A stretch of 64,000 nucleotides of DNA, taken from contig NZ_LR743509.1 in NCBI RefSeq assembly GCF_902712875.1, positions 4,533,501 through 4,597,500 of the forward strand, written 5' to 3'. Under the pieces are notes generated by a model. It saw nothing but the letters and a program-made list of their open reading frames with translations, was not told the origin of the DNA and searched no databases. Shown in pieces: positions 16,891 to 26,086 of the stretch (the stretch's first letter is position 1; each line of letters begins with the position of its first letter). A program made the position numbers and the translations under genes. The stretch comes from Hyphomicrobium sp. ghe19. Its GTDB lineage: Bacteria; Pseudomonadota; Alphaproteobacteria; Rhizobiales; Hyphomicrobiaceae.

Positions 16891-17537
16891 CGCTGGTTCG
16901 GGCTGTAAAGGCGCGGGGCTCGGGTCAAAAGAGTTCGGGGCGGCCGGGTTCGGGGCAGCAACGTATGGACCGGGCGGTGCCGGGGCGCGGGCCGCGGCAT
17001 ATCCTTCATGATTTCGCGCAAGGACGGCGTCGCCCGGGATTGGACGCGTTCGCGGGCCCGGGCGAGCACGTCATCGGCGACGGGCGCCGGCGGCTGGGCC
17101 GGTGCCTCGCGCGGCGGCGCCAGTGCGGCTTGCAGCGCCCGGATGGCGTTATCGAACGTCAGCCCGTGGGCTTCGAGAATTTGTGCGGCTAGGCTTCGCG
17201 CGTCGCCGACAATCGCGGCGAGCACGATCGCGCCGTTGATATCGCGCCTGCGGCTTCCGCGCGCGGCGGCTGCAGCAGCCTCGAGGATGCGCCGAACGTC
17301 CTTCGATACGCCGAGGGAATCATGGCGTTCAGTGGAGGGTTCAGTGCCTTGCAGGACGCGCGAGACGACGTCAGCCTTCAGGCGTTCGGCGTTGATTTGG
17401 CTGGCGTCCAGCACCGCGCCCGCATCGGGATCGTCGCAGAGGGCTGCGAGCAGATGCTCGAGCGAAACCTCTGCCGCGCCGCTCGACCCGGCAAAGTCGG
17501 CACCCCGAGCCAGCGTGGCACCAAGATCCGACGACAT
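16356..17537 (-). CDS. N-terminal part of the same gene: Clp-N domain protein
   Basis: ATG 17535-17537 (MSSDLGATLARGADFAG) opens a ClpA/ClpB-type N-terminal domain: two helical repeats at about 1-145 (SLEHLLAALCDDPDAGAVLD, then INGAIVLAAIVGDARSLAAQ). It then runs through REAPAQPPAPVADDVLARAR to SLREIMKDMPRPAP near 16990. Beyond that, this frame gives Arg/Pro-rich nonsense, while the next frame continues with APPGPYVAAPNPAAP and the conserved C-terminal domain. Insertion of a single C in the run at 16982-16985 would join them into one protein of about 650 residues. Clp-N domains normally recruit substrates to AAA+ unfoldases; here no ATPase follows. This is either a pseudogene or a sequencing slip. 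Confidence 0.6.
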   Translation of the reverse strand: MSSDLGATLARGADFAGSSGAAEVSLEHLLAALCDDPDAGAVLDASQINAERLKADVVSRVLQGTEPSTERHDSLGVSKDVRRILEAAAAAARGSRRRDINGAIVLAAIVGDARSLAAQILEAHGLTFDNAIRALQAALAPPREAPAQPPAPVADDVLARARERVQSRATPSLREIMKDMPRPAPRHRPVHTLLPRTRPPRTLLTRAPRLYSPNQRCRCRRSSPRLSPNASEPRSQSGKSLRSAAWVTRPGHSRRPKRHLFRRPKLPHRRFPRHSTRNCRLAASAKRTKRNGIGPNRALAAVRQQPNRSVRSQGVPSTIRRGLIPLGRDSKLRPHPRGRTTSHFRRPIRLARHRHRRAPRHLPIFSRICRRAHNLPGYSHLRFHPERQSTADP

Positions 17538-17852
17538 CGGAATCTGCGTAATATCTGTGGCCGTCACGCCCACGACGTCTCCCAAACTGAAGGCCAAGAC
17601 GGCCAAGACTGGCCAGTACTCAACGCATTAACGTGCCGAAAGGACATGCTGATGGCAAGGTATAGCAATGGCATGATCCTGGCACGGCAGAATGACTTTT
17701 CCTCCCCAGATGGCCTCAACGCCTGCGTCAGTAACGCCCGCCGGTGGTAAAGGCCGGGAATTCCGTTGAGGCATTTGGCCGAGAAGCTATAAGACCGCGA
17801 CGAAGCGACCGGCTCCCCGCCGGCGCGAACAGAATGGCAAAAGGGGGAGCGC

Positions 17853-18809
17853 GTGACGTCAACGAAAAGTCTCTCGGGAAATGCTGGCGCAGCGCCGGTT
17901 GAAACGCCTCTCAGCGCACATCAGCAAGCGCGTATCCTCGCGGAAGCCATACCGCATCTAATTCTCTACGATGAAAAGACCGTCGTCATAAAATTTGGCG
18001 GTAATGCGATGGGCGACGAGGAGCTGTTCAAAGCCTTCGCGCAGGATATCGTTTACCTGAAGCAATCCGGCATCAATCCGATCGTCGTGCATGGCGGCGG
18101 CCCGCAGATCGGCAGCATGCTGCAGAAGCTCGCGATCAAGTCGGATTTCGTTAACGGTCTGCGCGTGACTGACAAGCCGACGGTCGAGATCGTCGAGATG
18201 GTTCTCTGCGGGAAGATCAACAAGGAGATCGTTTCCGCGATCAACCAGCAGGGCGGCAAGGCGGTCGGCATCTCAGGCAAAGACGCCAACCTGATGATCG
18301 CCAAGAAGATCACCGAAATGCCGGACCCTCAGTCGAACGAGATGAAGCAGGTCGACATCGGCTTCGTCGGCGATCCGCTGGAGGTCAATCCGCACATCGT
18401 CGAAGTCATTTCGAAATCCGATCTCATTCCGGTGATCGCGCCCGTCGCCATCAGCCGCGACGGCGAAACGCTGAACGTCAACGCCGATACATTCGCATCG
18501 GCACTTGCGGCAAGGATGCAGGCCAAGCGGCTGCTTCTGTTGACCGACGTTTCCGGCGTGCTCGACGAGAACAAGAAGCTCATTCCGAGCCTTTCGATCG
18601 AAGAAGCGCGCGCCATGATCAAGACCGGTGCGATTTCGGGCGGCATGATCCCGAAAATCGAGGGCTGCATCGAGGTCGTCGAGGCGGGCGTCGAAGGCGT
18701 GGTCGTGATCGACGGACGCGTGCCGCACTGCGTCCTGTTGGAACTCTTCACCGAGCACGGCGTCGGCACGCTCGTGAAACGCGCCGAGCGCAAGCGGGGC
18801 AAGGCCTGA
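17853..18809 (+). CDS. argB: Acetylglutamate kinase
   Basis: N-acetylglutamate kinase phosphorylates N-acetyl-L-glutamate in the second step of arginine biosynthesis. The 318-residue sequence shows the amino-acid kinase fold: [12 protein letters not shown] (about 46-57), [27 protein letters not shown] and [17 protein letters not shown]. The N-terminal extension is that of arginine-sensitive hexameric enzymes, so feedback inhibition is likely. Start is GTG 17853 with GGGGGAG upstream. The stop overlaps the next gene by one base (TGATGG), so the two are coupled. Confidence 0.95.
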   Translation: MTSTKSLSGNAGAAPVETPLSAHQQARILAEAIPHLILYDEKTVVIKFGGNAMGDEELFKAFAQDIVYLKQSGINPIVVHGGGPQIGSMLQKLAIKSDFVNGLRVTDKPTVEIVEMVLCGKINKEIVSAINQQGGKAVGISGKDANLMIAKKITEMPDPQSNEMKQVDIGFVGDPLEVNPHIVEVISKSDLIPVIAPVAISRDGETLNVNADTFASALAARMQAKRLLLLTDVSGVLDENKKLIPSLSIEEARAMIKTGAISGGMIPKIEGCIEVVEAGVEGVVVIDGRVPHCVLLELFTEHGVGTLVKRAERKRGKA

Positions 18810-19555
18810 TGGCCATCCCGGCCTCAGCGTCGGATTTGCCGAAGCTCGTGCCGGCTGCGGCCAAGCGCGGGTTCAATCACGTCGACGCCTGGATCTTCGA
18901 TCTCGACAACACGCTCTATCCGGCGTCCTGCAACCTCTTTGCGCAGGTCGATCTGCGCATGAGCGAATTCATCGCCAAGACAATCGGTGTTCCGCGCGAG
19001 CACGCGCGCCATCTGCAGAAGGCCTATTATCGCCAATTCGGGACGACGCTTGCCGGGCTGATGAAGGTCCACAAGCTGCAGCCCGGTCCGTTCCTCGAAT
19101 ACGTGCACGATATCGATCTTTCCGTTGTCCCAGAGATGCCGGACCTCGCAGCCGCGATCTCAGCCCTTCCGGGGCGCCGGCTTATTTTTACGAACGGCTC
19201 GCGCCTTCACGCGGAGAACGTTGCGCGCAAGCTGGGCGTGCTCGATCTCTTCGAGGACATCTGCGATATCGCGGCGATGGACTATGTGCCGAAGCCCGAG
19301 CGCGAAGCCTTCGACCGGATGCTGAAGCTGCACAATGTGCCTGGGGCGCGGGCGGCGATGTTTGAAGATATGCCGCACAACCTCGTGCCGGCATCGACAC
19401 TCGGGATGACGACGGTGCTCGTTCATTCCGACTATATCGATCATCCCGCGCAGCTGAAAATCCGGGAATGGCGCGAGCTTCCGGATCATGTGCACTACTT
19501 GACGCGCGACCTCACAAAATTTCTCGTCGACGAGGTTTCGGTTCCAGCGAAGTAG
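18809..19555 (+). CDS. Pyrimidine 5'-nucleotidase (HAD superfamily)
   Basis: A 248-residue HAD phosphatase of the SDT1/PHM8-like group. Motif I is FDLDNTLYP (about 30-38), motif II is IFTNGSR, motif III Lys lies in YVPKPEREAF and motif IV is FEDMPHNL. The family hydrolyses pyrimidine nucleoside monophosphates. It is translationally coupled to argB, a pairing seen across Hyphomicrobiales without an obvious metabolic reason. Substrate specificity is inferred from the family. Confidence 0.85.
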   Translation: MAIPASASDLPKLVPAAAKRGFNHVDAWIFDLDNTLYPASCNLFAQVDLRMSEFIAKTIGVPREHARHLQKAYYRQFGTTLAGLMKVHKLQPGPFLEYVHDIDLSVVPEMPDLAAAISALPGRRLIFTNGSRLHAENVARKLGVLDLFEDICDIAAMDYVPKPEREAFDRMLKLHNVPGARAAMFEDMPHNLVPASTLGMTTVLVHSDYIDHPAQLKIREWRELPDHVHYLTRDLTKFLVDEVSVPAK

Positions 19556-19556
19556 G

Positions 19557-20216
19557 ATGAGTGGGATGCCGGGCGCTATCCAAGAGCTGGCCGTCTTTGG
19601 TGTGCCGCTCGCGTTCATGTGGCTCTCGTTCATAGTAGAGCTGACGCCCGGCCCGAACATGACGTATCTCGCCGTTCTGGCGTTGGCCGCTGGCCGGCGC
19701 GCGGGTTTCGCGGCAGTTGCCGGCGTCGCCTCCGGTCTTCTTCTGATTGGCCTTCTTGCCGCGCTTGGTGTCGCGGCGCTCATTTCCGAATCCCGGATGC
19801 TTTATGAATTTTTTCGTTGGGCCGGCGCTCTCTACATGTTTTGGCTGGCTTACGACATCTGGCGCGGCGACCCAACCGAGGCAGAAGGCGAGGCGGCACA
19901 GCCAACGCCGGACCGGTATTTTTTTCGCGGCTTACTGACGAATGTCCTCAATCCGAAAGCGGCAGTCTTCTACATCGCGGTGCTTCCGCAATTCATCGAT
20001 GCTAGCCGGGACCTGCTCCCGCAGACGATTTCGCTCACTCTCGCGTACGTGGCCGTCGCGACGATCGTTCATGGCGGGATCGTCGCATTGGCTTCGCGCG
20101 CGCGGCCCTTGCTGCAGAATGCGGATCGCATGCAGATGGTGAGGCGCGTGCTGGCGATCGGTCTCTTGCTTGTCGCACTGTGGCTTCTGTGGTCGACGAG
20201 AGCGTCAAACGGCTAG
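19557..20216 (+). CDS. LysE/RhtB-family amino-acid exporter
   Basis: A 219-residue membrane protein with about six hydrophobic helices. The hallmark LysE opening is ELTPGPNMTYLAVLAL, followed by GRRAGFAAVAGVASG, KAAVFYIAVLPQF after LTNVLNP, and a hydrophobic C-terminal helix (LAIGLLLVALWLLWS). Exporters of this family expel amino acids or derivatives by proton antiport. It starts 1 base after the nucleotidase stop, forming a three-gene operon with argB; export of arginine-pathway compounds is possible but not shown. Downstream lies the ECF sigma operon. Confidence 0.88.
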   Translation: MSGMPGAIQELAVFGVPLAFMWLSFIVELTPGPNMTYLAVLALAAGRRAGFAAVAGVASGLLLIGLLAALGVAALISESRMLYEFFRWAGALYMFWLAYDIWRGDPTEAEGEAAQPTPDRYFFRGLLTNVLNPKAAVFYIAVLPQFIDASRDLLPQTISLTLAYVAVATIVHGGIVALASRARPLLQNADRMQMVRRVLAIGLLLVALWLLWSTRASNG

Positions 20217-20296
20217 GCGAGCGACCGTCCGTCGGGTTATAGGTCCATCGTTCCGTGTGCAAATATTGACGCGACAGCGCGAGACTGTTTCCGACC

Positions 20297-20842
20297 ATGG
20301 CGTCTACCGACGACATCAGTGCGCTGCTGCAACGCGTGGCCCGACAAGATCGGGCAGCGTTCGCTGAGGTTTATGCGGCTACGAGCGCGAAACTTTATGG
20401 CATCATTCTCCGTATCTTGCGACGCCGGGATATCGCGGACGAGGTGTTGCAAGAGGTTTATGTGAAAATCTGGGAGCGGTCGGCGGACTTCAGACCTGAA
20501 AGAGCCTCGCCTATCGCCTGGATGGCGGCCATCGCTCGAAACCGCGCCCTCGACGAGGCAAGACGTAAATTGCCCGTGTCGATCGAGGATCATCCGGAAG
20601 TTCAGGACTTTCCGTCGGACGCCGAGACGGGGCTCGCAGCCGTGATGCGCGGGGAAGACTCCAAGCGGCTGGCCGATTGTTTGGCCCGGCTAGAGGCGGA
20701 TCGCCGGCAAATGGTCGTTCTCGCCTATTGCGAAGGCTTAAGCCGCGAGGAGCTGGCAGCGACATACGACCAGCCCGTCAATACGATTAAAACTTGGCTT
20801 CGCCGGTCGTTAGCGCAGTTGAAAGGCTGTCTCAGCTCATGA
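20297..20842 (+). CDS. ECF-family RNA polymerase sigma factor (SigK-like)
   Basis: A 181-residue group IV sigma factor. Region 2 (about 22-90) includes FAEVYAATSAKLYGIILRIL and DEVLQEVYVKIWERS; region 4 (about 125-178) includes LADCLARLEADRRQMVVLAY and the HTH EGLSREELAATYDQPVNTIK, then TWLRRSLAQLK. It is of the type paired with RskA-like membrane anti-sigma factors, and such a gene follows with a 4-base overlap (ATGA). It probably directs its own operon and the fasciclin gene downstream. The promoter itself could not be picked out by eye. An 80-base gap separates it from the LysE gene. Confidence 0.92.
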   Translation: MASTDDISALLQRVARQDRAAFAEVYAATSAKLYGIILRILRRRDIADEVLQEVYVKIWERSADFRPERASPIAWMAAIARNRALDEARRKLPVSIEDHPEVQDFPSDAETGLAAVMRGEDSKRLADCLARLEADRRQMVVLAYCEGLSREELAATYDQPVNTIKTWLRRSLAQLKGCLSS

Positions 20843-21552
20843 CTGATGACAACGACATTGACGCCATCGCCGGAGAGTACGTCCTCGGCACGCTCGATGC
20901 CGGCGAACGCGCTGCCGTTGCGGCTCGGCGCTTGCGCGAGCCGGCCCTCGACGTTGCCATTCAAGAATGGGAGCGCAGGTTAGCGCCATTGGCCGAGTTG
21001 GTTCCCGTCGCCTCGCCACCCGATGATACCCTCGCCAAGATCGAGGCTCGCATCGACGAAAAGGGGATTGCTTCCTCTGGAAGCGCGACGATCGTCGATC
21101 TTCGCCGCCGCCTGCGCCTTTGGCGCACAACGGCTATTGCAGCGTCGGCTATCGCCGCGAGCCTCGTCGTGGCGCTCGGGGTTAGAGACTTTCAGCCGAG
21201 GCCGAAGCAGCAAAATCTCGTCGCGGTCCTGCAGAAAGACGCAGCTTCTCCGGCTTTCCTCGTTACGGTCAATATCGAGGATCGGATCATGACCGTGCAG
21301 CCGGTCGCCGCCAAACCGGAACCGGGAAAGAGTTACGAGTTGTGGATTGTGCAGGATAGTCTCGGCGCGCCGAAATCGTTGGGCGTCATCGACGAACCAA
21401 AGGCGATGACCCGGCCAACGCTCGCTGCCTACAAACCCGACGTGATCGAAAGTGCGACGTTTGCGGTGAGCCTCGAGCCCGAAGGCGGTTCGCCGACGGG
21501 TCAACCAACCGGCCCTGTCGTTTTTGCGGGGAAGCTCATTCCTGCAAAATAG
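20839..21552 (+). CDS. RskA-type membrane anti-sigma factor
   Basis: The ATG at 20839 overlaps the sigma stop; the protein has 237 residues. The N-terminal zinc-free anti-sigma segment (DAIAGEYVLGTLDAGERAAV, about 6-26) and ERRLAPLAELVP bind the sigma factor. A single membrane helix (about 95-115, TTAIAASAIAASLVVALGV) follows. The outer domain has the RskA signature (VNIEDRIMTVQPVA, PGKSYELWIVQD, FAVSLEPEGGSPTGQPTGPV). Such proteins hold the ECF factor at the membrane until site-2-type proteolysis releases it. No rhomboid or RseP gene is adjacent. Confidence 0.9.
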   Translation: MTDDNDIDAIAGEYVLGTLDAGERAAVAARRLREPALDVAIQEWERRLAPLAELVPVASPPDDTLAKIEARIDEKGIASSGSATIVDLRRRLRLWRTTAIAASAIAASLVVALGVRDFQPRPKQQNLVAVLQKDAASPAFLVTVNIEDRIMTVQPVAAKPEPGKSYELWIVQDSLGAPKSLGVIDEPKAMTRPTLAAYKPDVIESATFAVSLEPEGGSPTGQPTGPVVFAGKLIPAK

Positions 21553-21717
21553 TCTGCCCGGAAATTATCGGCTGTGGACTTACGCGCGCCGCGCGGATCT
21601 GGATCACGCGAAAATCAAAAAAACAAATCGCGTGCAGTTTGAAACTGCTGCCGATCTGGCTCCGTAACTTCGGACGCGTCTCCGATGGAGACGAAGAAAC
21701 AACCGGAGAAACACCCT

Positions 21718-22296
21718 ATGTTCAACGTCAATCGCGCCTCTCTTCTCGGCGCAGCTGTTTTCGCTCTTTCGCTGTCGTCGGGTCTGGTCGCTAATTCATT
21801 TGCCAAAGAGAAGACTGTCGAAGTCGGTGGCGCTGCGATGTACCCGTCGAAGAATATCATCGAGAATGCGGTCAATTCGAAAGATCACACGACGCTGGTC
21901 GCGGCGGTCAAGGCGGCAGGACTCGTGAATACGCTTGAGGGCAAAGGTCCCTTTACAGTCTTCGCGCCGACTAACGCAGCGTTCGACAAGCTTCCTGACG
22001 GCACGGTTGCGACGCTGCTCAAGCCCGAGAACAAGACACAGCTGACGAACGTGCTGACCTACCATGTCGTAGCGGGTGATTATTCGGCGGCGAAGCTTGC
22101 CAAGGAAGCAAAGGCAAACGGCGGCAAGCTCGACCTCAAGACCGTGGAAGGCGAAAATATCACCATCGAGGGCGACAATATGGGCGGCTGGTGGGTCGTC
22201 GACGGCAAAGGCGGCAAGGCGAAGATCACCATCGCCGACGTCAATCAGTCGAACGGTGTGATCCACGTGATCGACGGCGTGCTTTTGCCGAACTGA
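21718..22296 (+). CDS. Exported fasciclin (FAS1) domain protein
   Basis: A 192-residue protein with a Sec signal peptide (about 1-30, ASLLGAAVFALSLSSGLVA) and one FAS1 domain. Diagnostic boxes are HTTLVAAVKAAGLVNTLEG, the H1 box FTVFAPTNAAFDKLP, LTYHVVAGDY, and the H2 box VIHVIDGVLLPN at the C-terminus. FAS1 proteins act in adhesion or matrix contacts at the cell surface. The position directly after an ECF sigma/RskA pair mirrors the mycobacterial SigK-RskA regulon, whose targets mpt70/mpt83 are also FAS1 proteins. GGAG precedes ATG 21718; an ATG 11 codons upstream is possible. A strong hairpin follows at 22370. Confidence 0.92.
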   Translation: MFNVNRASLLGAAVFALSLSSGLVANSFAKEKTVEVGGAAMYPSKNIIENAVNSKDHTTLVAAVKAAGLVNTLEGKGPFTVFAPTNAAFDKLPDGTVATLLKPENKTQLTNVLTYHVVAGDYSAAKLAKEAKANGGKLDLKTVEGENITIEGDNMGGWWVVDGKGGKAKITIADVNQSNGVIHVIDGVLLPN

Positions 22297-22369
22297 AGTC
22301 GTCACGAAAACTCGGCGAGCGGTGAGACGAATCCGTGCCTCCTCGTACACCCTCGCTGAGTAGCGGGGA

Positions 22370-22409
22370 CCGGCCGAAAGAAGTGTTTCAGGCAGCTTCT
22401 TTTGGCCGG
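22370..22409 (+). terminator. Terminator after the fasciclin gene
   Basis: CCGGCCGAAAGAAG pairs with CTTCTTTTGGCCGG (14 base pairs including one wobble) around a 12-base loop and is followed by a T-rich tract (ATTTTCTT). It lies between converging genes and may also end the SDR transcript from the other side. Confidence 0.75.
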
Positions 22410-22434
22410 ATTTTCTTGTGCTGCGGCTATCGCC

Positions 22435-23193
22435 TCAGCCCCGGCCGATGAAAGGCATTCCCGTCGCCATCAGCGTCATGAACTGCACGTTGGCATCCAG
22501 CGGCAAGTTGGCGATGTAGAGGACGGCGTCCGCGACGTGGGCAACATCCATCCGTGGTTCAACCATGACGCGGCCGTCGGCTTGTAGAATTCCGCTCGCC
22601 ATTTTGGCTGTGACGTCCGTCGCGGCGTTGCCGATATCGATCTGCGAGCAGGCGATGTTATCGGCGCGGCCATCGAGTGAAATGGATTTCGTGAGGCCGG
22701 TAACAGCGTGCTTCGTTGCGGTGTAGGCGGCCGAGAATGGGCGCGGCACCTGCGCCGAGATGGAGCCGTTGTTGATGATCCGTCCGCCTCTCGGCGTTTG
22801 CGCCTTCATGATGCGGATGGCTTCGCGCGCGCAGAGAAACGGTCCCGTCAGGTTGACGTCGACGACGCGCTTCCATTCTTCGAGCGGCAGGTCTTCCAGT
22901 GGTACGCCCTGCGTGAAGGTTCCGGCATTATTGAATAGGAGATCCAAACGGCCGAAAGTTGCGCGCGCCTTTTCGAATGCGGCGTGGACTGCGGATTCGT
23001 CCGTGACGTCGGCTGGCGTGACCAGGAACCGGCCACGGCCAGATGCGGCGTCTGCGGCGGTTTTTTCCAGCTCGGCAACGCGCCGGCCGAGAAGGGCGAC
23101 ATCAAATCCATCGGCCTGAAGCTTCAGGGCAACAGCCCGGCCGATGCCCGATCCGGCGCCCGTCACCATTGCCACGCGTGAATTGCCAATCAT
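22435..23193 (-). CDS. SDR-family NAD(P)-dependent oxidoreductase
   Basis: A 252-residue classical short-chain dehydrogenase. The cofactor loop is TGAGSGIG (11-18), followed by NNAG (about 90-93), catalytic Ser in NNGSISAQ, and Tyr-x3-Lys in YTATKHAV. The Arg after the second strand (LLGRR) favours NADP(H). No substrate can be deduced; it stands alone and converges on the fasciclin operon. Starts at ATG 23193. Confidence 0.88.
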   Translation of the reverse strand: MIGNSRVAMVTGAGSGIGRAVALKLQADGFDVALLGRRVAELEKTAADAASGRGRFLVTPADVTDESAVHAAFEKARATFGRLDLLFNNAGTFTQGVPLEDLPLEEWKRVVDVNLTGPFLCAREAIRIMKAQTPRGGRIINNGSISAQVPRPFSAAYTATKHAVTGLTKSISLDGRADNIACSQIDIGNAATDVTAKMASGILQADGRVMVEPRMDVAHVADAVLYIANLPLDANVQFMTLMATGMPFIGRG

Positions 23194-23319
23194 TTTCGTC
23201 TCTTGTGCTGAATCATGCGAAACGGCTGCTTAACTCCGAACGGCCCGGCGCGCCAGTTTGTGACGCCATGTGGCCATGATAGAAGAATCGCCGCTCGGGG
23301 CAGCACGGGGTTCGCGGTC

Positions 23320-24117
23320 ATGGCGGGGACGGAAGCGGCAGGTTCCGCATTTTGCGTCAATTGCGGCACGGCATTGCAGGGGAAGTTCTGCAGCGGCTGC
23401 GGCGCGCCCGCTGCGGCCGATCAGGACGAGCAAGGCTGGAGCGCTCTTTCTTCGGAGTTCTTGAGCTCGCGTCGCGACAACAGCTTCTTCCCGGTTGTCG
23501 TTTCGTTTCTGATCCACCCCGTCGATACGATCATCCGGCTGACGGACGATCCCGCGTATCGCTCGCATTGGGCTTTCCTGACGGCAATGGTCGGGTTCCA
23601 GCTCACGCTCGCTTACGTCATCGTGCCGAAGCTGGTTGCGGCGCTTTTCAATATTCCTAGCACGGCCAGCAGCGCGACGGTCGTGACGAACGAGGTCGTG
23701 CAGTACGTTGGGATGGCGATCCTGACGCCCATTCAATACTACGTGTGCCGCGCACTCGGCACGCTGCCGCGGTCACCGATGTCGTATGTGAAGCTGTGTG
23801 TGTTGAGCGTCAGCTACGGATCGATGGTGGCGATCGCCGTCACGCTCATAGGGTTTGCGACAGGGTTTGCCGTGTTGAAGACCCAGGCGGACATCGATCT
23901 GAGCGTTGTTTGGCAGCTTTTGACGCTTACAACTTACGCCGTCGTTCTCGTCTTCGTTTCGGCGAGCCATAAGAGATTTTGGGGAATGTCCTGGCCGGTT
24001 GCGATCGGCGTCACGCTCTTTGTCGGCGCGATGTCATGGCTGGTCGTTTATCCGGCGCTAACGGCGCTTGCGGAACGGGCGGATGTGGCGGGGACTTTGG
24101 GCAGCGTTTTGGGATAG
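23320..24117 (+). CDS. Zinc-ribbon membrane protein (Yip1-like)
   Basis: The ATG at 23320 (265 residues) is chosen because the zinc ribbon begins soon after it; the open frame extends further upstream without family support. CVNCG and CSGCG (about 12-28) form a compact zinc ribbon. After a polar linker, five or so hydrophobic helices fill about 70-260 (HWAFLTAMVGFQLTLAYVIV, MAILTPIQYYVCRALG, FVGAMSWLVVYPALTALA) in the manner of YIP1-family proteins. Function unknown. The neighbouring genes are convergent or divergent, so it is probably a single transcription unit. Confidence 0.7.
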   Translation: MAGTEAAGSAFCVNCGTALQGKFCSGCGAPAAADQDEQGWSALSSEFLSSRRDNSFFPVVVSFLIHPVDTIIRLTDDPAYRSHWAFLTAMVGFQLTLAYVIVPKLVAALFNIPSTASSATVVTNEVVQYVGMAILTPIQYYVCRALGTLPRSPMSYVKLCVLSVSYGSMVAIAVTLIGFATGFAVLKTQADIDLSVVWQLLTLTTYAVVLVFVSASHKRFWGMSWPVAIGVTLFVGAMSWLVVYPALTALAERADVAGTLGSVLG

Positions 24118-24176
24118 ACGTCAAGTAAGGCTATGCGGTCGAGCCTTTATCTTGACGGGACTTACTTGGTTGGGAC

Positions 24177-25106
24177 TTACCTAGTCGGGACTGGCTTTTC
24201 GCCCCGGTAATCGTAGAAGCCGCGCTTCGTCTTGCGGCCGAGCCACCCGGCCTCGACGTATTTCACGAGGAGCGGACAGGGGCGATACTTCGAGTCCGAG
24301 AGGCCTTCGTACAGGACCTGCATGACGCTGAGGCAGGTGTCGAGACCGATGAAGTCGGCAAGCTCCAATGGACCCATCGGATGATGCGCGCCGAGGCGCA
24401 TCGCCTTATCTATTGCATCGACGGTGCCAACGCCCTCGTAGAGCGTATAGACGGCTTCGTTGATCATCGGCAGCAGGATGCGGTTGACGATGAAGGCCGG
24501 AAAATCTTCCGAAACTGCTGTGGTCTTGCCGAGGCTTTCGACGAAATGGCGCGCCGTCGCAAACGTCTCGTCGCCGGTCGCGATGCCGCGAATAAGCTCG
24601 ACGAGTTCCATGACCGGCACCGGGTTCATGAAGTGCATGCCGATGAAGTCTTCGGGCCGGTCGGTGGTCGATGCGAGCCGCGTAATCGAAATGGACGACG
24701 TGTTCGAGGCCAACATGGCCGTCGGCTTCAGGTGGGGACAGAGCGCCGCGAAGATCTTGTGCTTCAGGGCTTCGTCTTCGGTGGCGGCCTCTATAACGAG
24801 ATCGCACTCTCCGAAGTCTTCGAACGACGGTGCGAAGCTGATGCGCTCGAGCGCCGTGTCGCGATCTTCTTCCTTGATCAGGCCCTTGGCGATCTGACGC
24901 GCCATGTTCTTATGGACGGCTTCGATGCCTTTATCGAACGACTCCTTTTTCAAGTCGTTGATCGCGACCGTATAGCCCGACAGCGCGACGACATGCGCGA
25001 TACCGCTGCCCATTTGACCGGCACCGATGATGCCGACCTTGCTGATCGTCCTGGCAGGTTTCACGCCGACCCTGCCTTTTTCCATCAGCTTCTGAGCTTG
25101 CGCCAT
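24177..25106 (-). CDS. hbd: 3-Hydroxybutyryl-CoA dehydrogenase
   Basis: A 309-residue member of the 3-hydroxyacyl-CoA dehydrogenase family that interconverts (S)-3-hydroxybutyryl-CoA and acetoacetyl-CoA with NAD(P). The N-terminal Rossmann motif is VGIIGAGQMGSGIAHVVAL (about 24-42). Active-site elements are SNTSS, IGMHFMNPVPVMELVE (His of the catalytic pair), and HHPMGPLELADFIGLD. The C-terminal end is GRKTKRGFYDY. It lies 35 bases downstream of etfA and on the same strand, so etfB-etfA-hbd form an operon for short-chain fatty acid or C4-CoA metabolism, as in the ethylmalonyl-CoA/PHB part of methylotroph metabolism. Confidence 0.93.
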   Translation of the reverse strand: MAQAQKLMEKGRVGVKPARTISKVGIIGAGQMGSGIAHVVALSGYTVAINDLKKESFDKGIEAVHKNMARQIAKGLIKEEDRDTALERISFAPSFEDFGECDLVIEAATEDEALKHKIFAALCPHLKPTAMLASNTSSISITRLASTTDRPEDFIGMHFMNPVPVMELVELIRGIATGDETFATARHFVESLGKTTAVSEDFPAFIVNRILLPMINEAVYTLYEGVGTVDAIDKAMRLGAHHPMGPLELADFIGLDTCLSVMQVLYEGLSDSKYRPCPLLVKYVEAGWLGRKTKRGFYDYRGEKPVPTR

Positions 25107-25141
25107 GAACGCATGTCCTTCGCGGTGATAAGAAGCCGGGC

Positions 25142-26086
25142 TTAGCGTCCGGCTTTCTGGAGTTCTGCGTCGAGTTCTGGCAGGGCCTGGAACAAATCCG
25201 CCACGAGCCCGTAGTCCGCGACCTGGAAGATCGGCGCTTCGCCGTCCTTGTTGATCGCGACGATGATCTTGGAATCCTTCATGCCGGCGAGATGCTGAAT
25301 AGCGCCTGAAATGCCGACGGCGATGTAGAGGTCGGGCGCCACGACTTTGCCGGTCTGTCCGACCTGCCAGTCGTTGGGCACGAAGCCAGCGTCGACAGCG
25401 GCGCGCGAGGCGCCCATGGCGGCACCAAGCTTGTCAGCAATCGGGGCGATATATTTGGTGAAGTTCTCGCCGTTCCCCATGCCGCGGCCGCCGGAGATGA
25501 TGATCTTCGCCGAGGCCAGCTCGGGGCGGTCGGATTTGGAGAGTTCGGCTTTCTCGAAGGTCGAGATGCCGACGGGGGCGGGAGCCGCGACCGTCTCGAC
25601 TGCAGCCGAACCGCCTTCCCCAACGGCGGGAAATGCGGATATGCGGACGGTGATCACCTTCGTTGCATCCGACGATTGAACGGTCTGGATGGCGTTGCCC
25701 GCATAAATGGGACGTTCGAACGTGTCGGGTGAAACGACCTTCGTGATGTCGGATATCTGCATGACATCGAGCTTGGCGGCGACCCGCGGCAGGACGTTCT
25801 TGCCGTATGCAGTCGCGCCCGCGACGATCGCCGAATAGTTCTTGGCAATCGAGAGGATGAGTGCCGCAACTTCCTCGGCGAGGCCTTTGGCAAGCTGCGG
25901 CGCATCCGCGACGAGAACCTTCGAAACGCCTGCAAGTTTGGCTGCTGTATCCGCGGCGCTACCAACGTCGGAGCCTACAACCAGAATGTGGACGTCTCCG
26001 CCAAGATCCTTCGCCGCGGAAAGTGTTTTGGCCGTTGCCGGCGAAAGGGCATTGCCCGAAAGCTCAGCGAGGAGAAGTGTCGTCAT
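25142..26086 (-). CDS. etfA: Electron transfer flavoprotein alpha subunit
   Basis: EtfA, 314 residues, forms the FAD-binding large subunit of the EtfAB heterodimer that passes electrons from acyl-CoA dehydrogenases to ETF:quinone oxidoreductase. The C-terminal FAD domain is intact: [52 protein letters not shown] and [19 protein letters not shown]. Its start overlaps the etfB stop by one base, ensuring equal synthesis. Housekeeping type, not bifurcating. Confidence 0.96.
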   Translation of the reverse strand: MTTLLLAELSGNALSPATAKTLSAAKDLGGDVHILVVGSDVGSAADTAAKLAGVSKVLVADAPQLAKGLAEEVAALILSIAKNYSAIVAGATAYGKNVLPRVAAKLDVMQISDITKVVSPDTFERPIYAGNAIQTVQSSDATKVITVRISAFPAVGEGGSAAVETVAAPAPVGISTFEKAELSKSDRPELASAKIIISGGRGMGNGENFTKYIAPIADKLGAAMGASRAAVDAGFVPNDWQVGQTGKVVAPDLYIAVGISGAIQHLAGMKDSKIIVAINKDGEAPIFQVADYGLVADLFQALPELDAELQKAGR

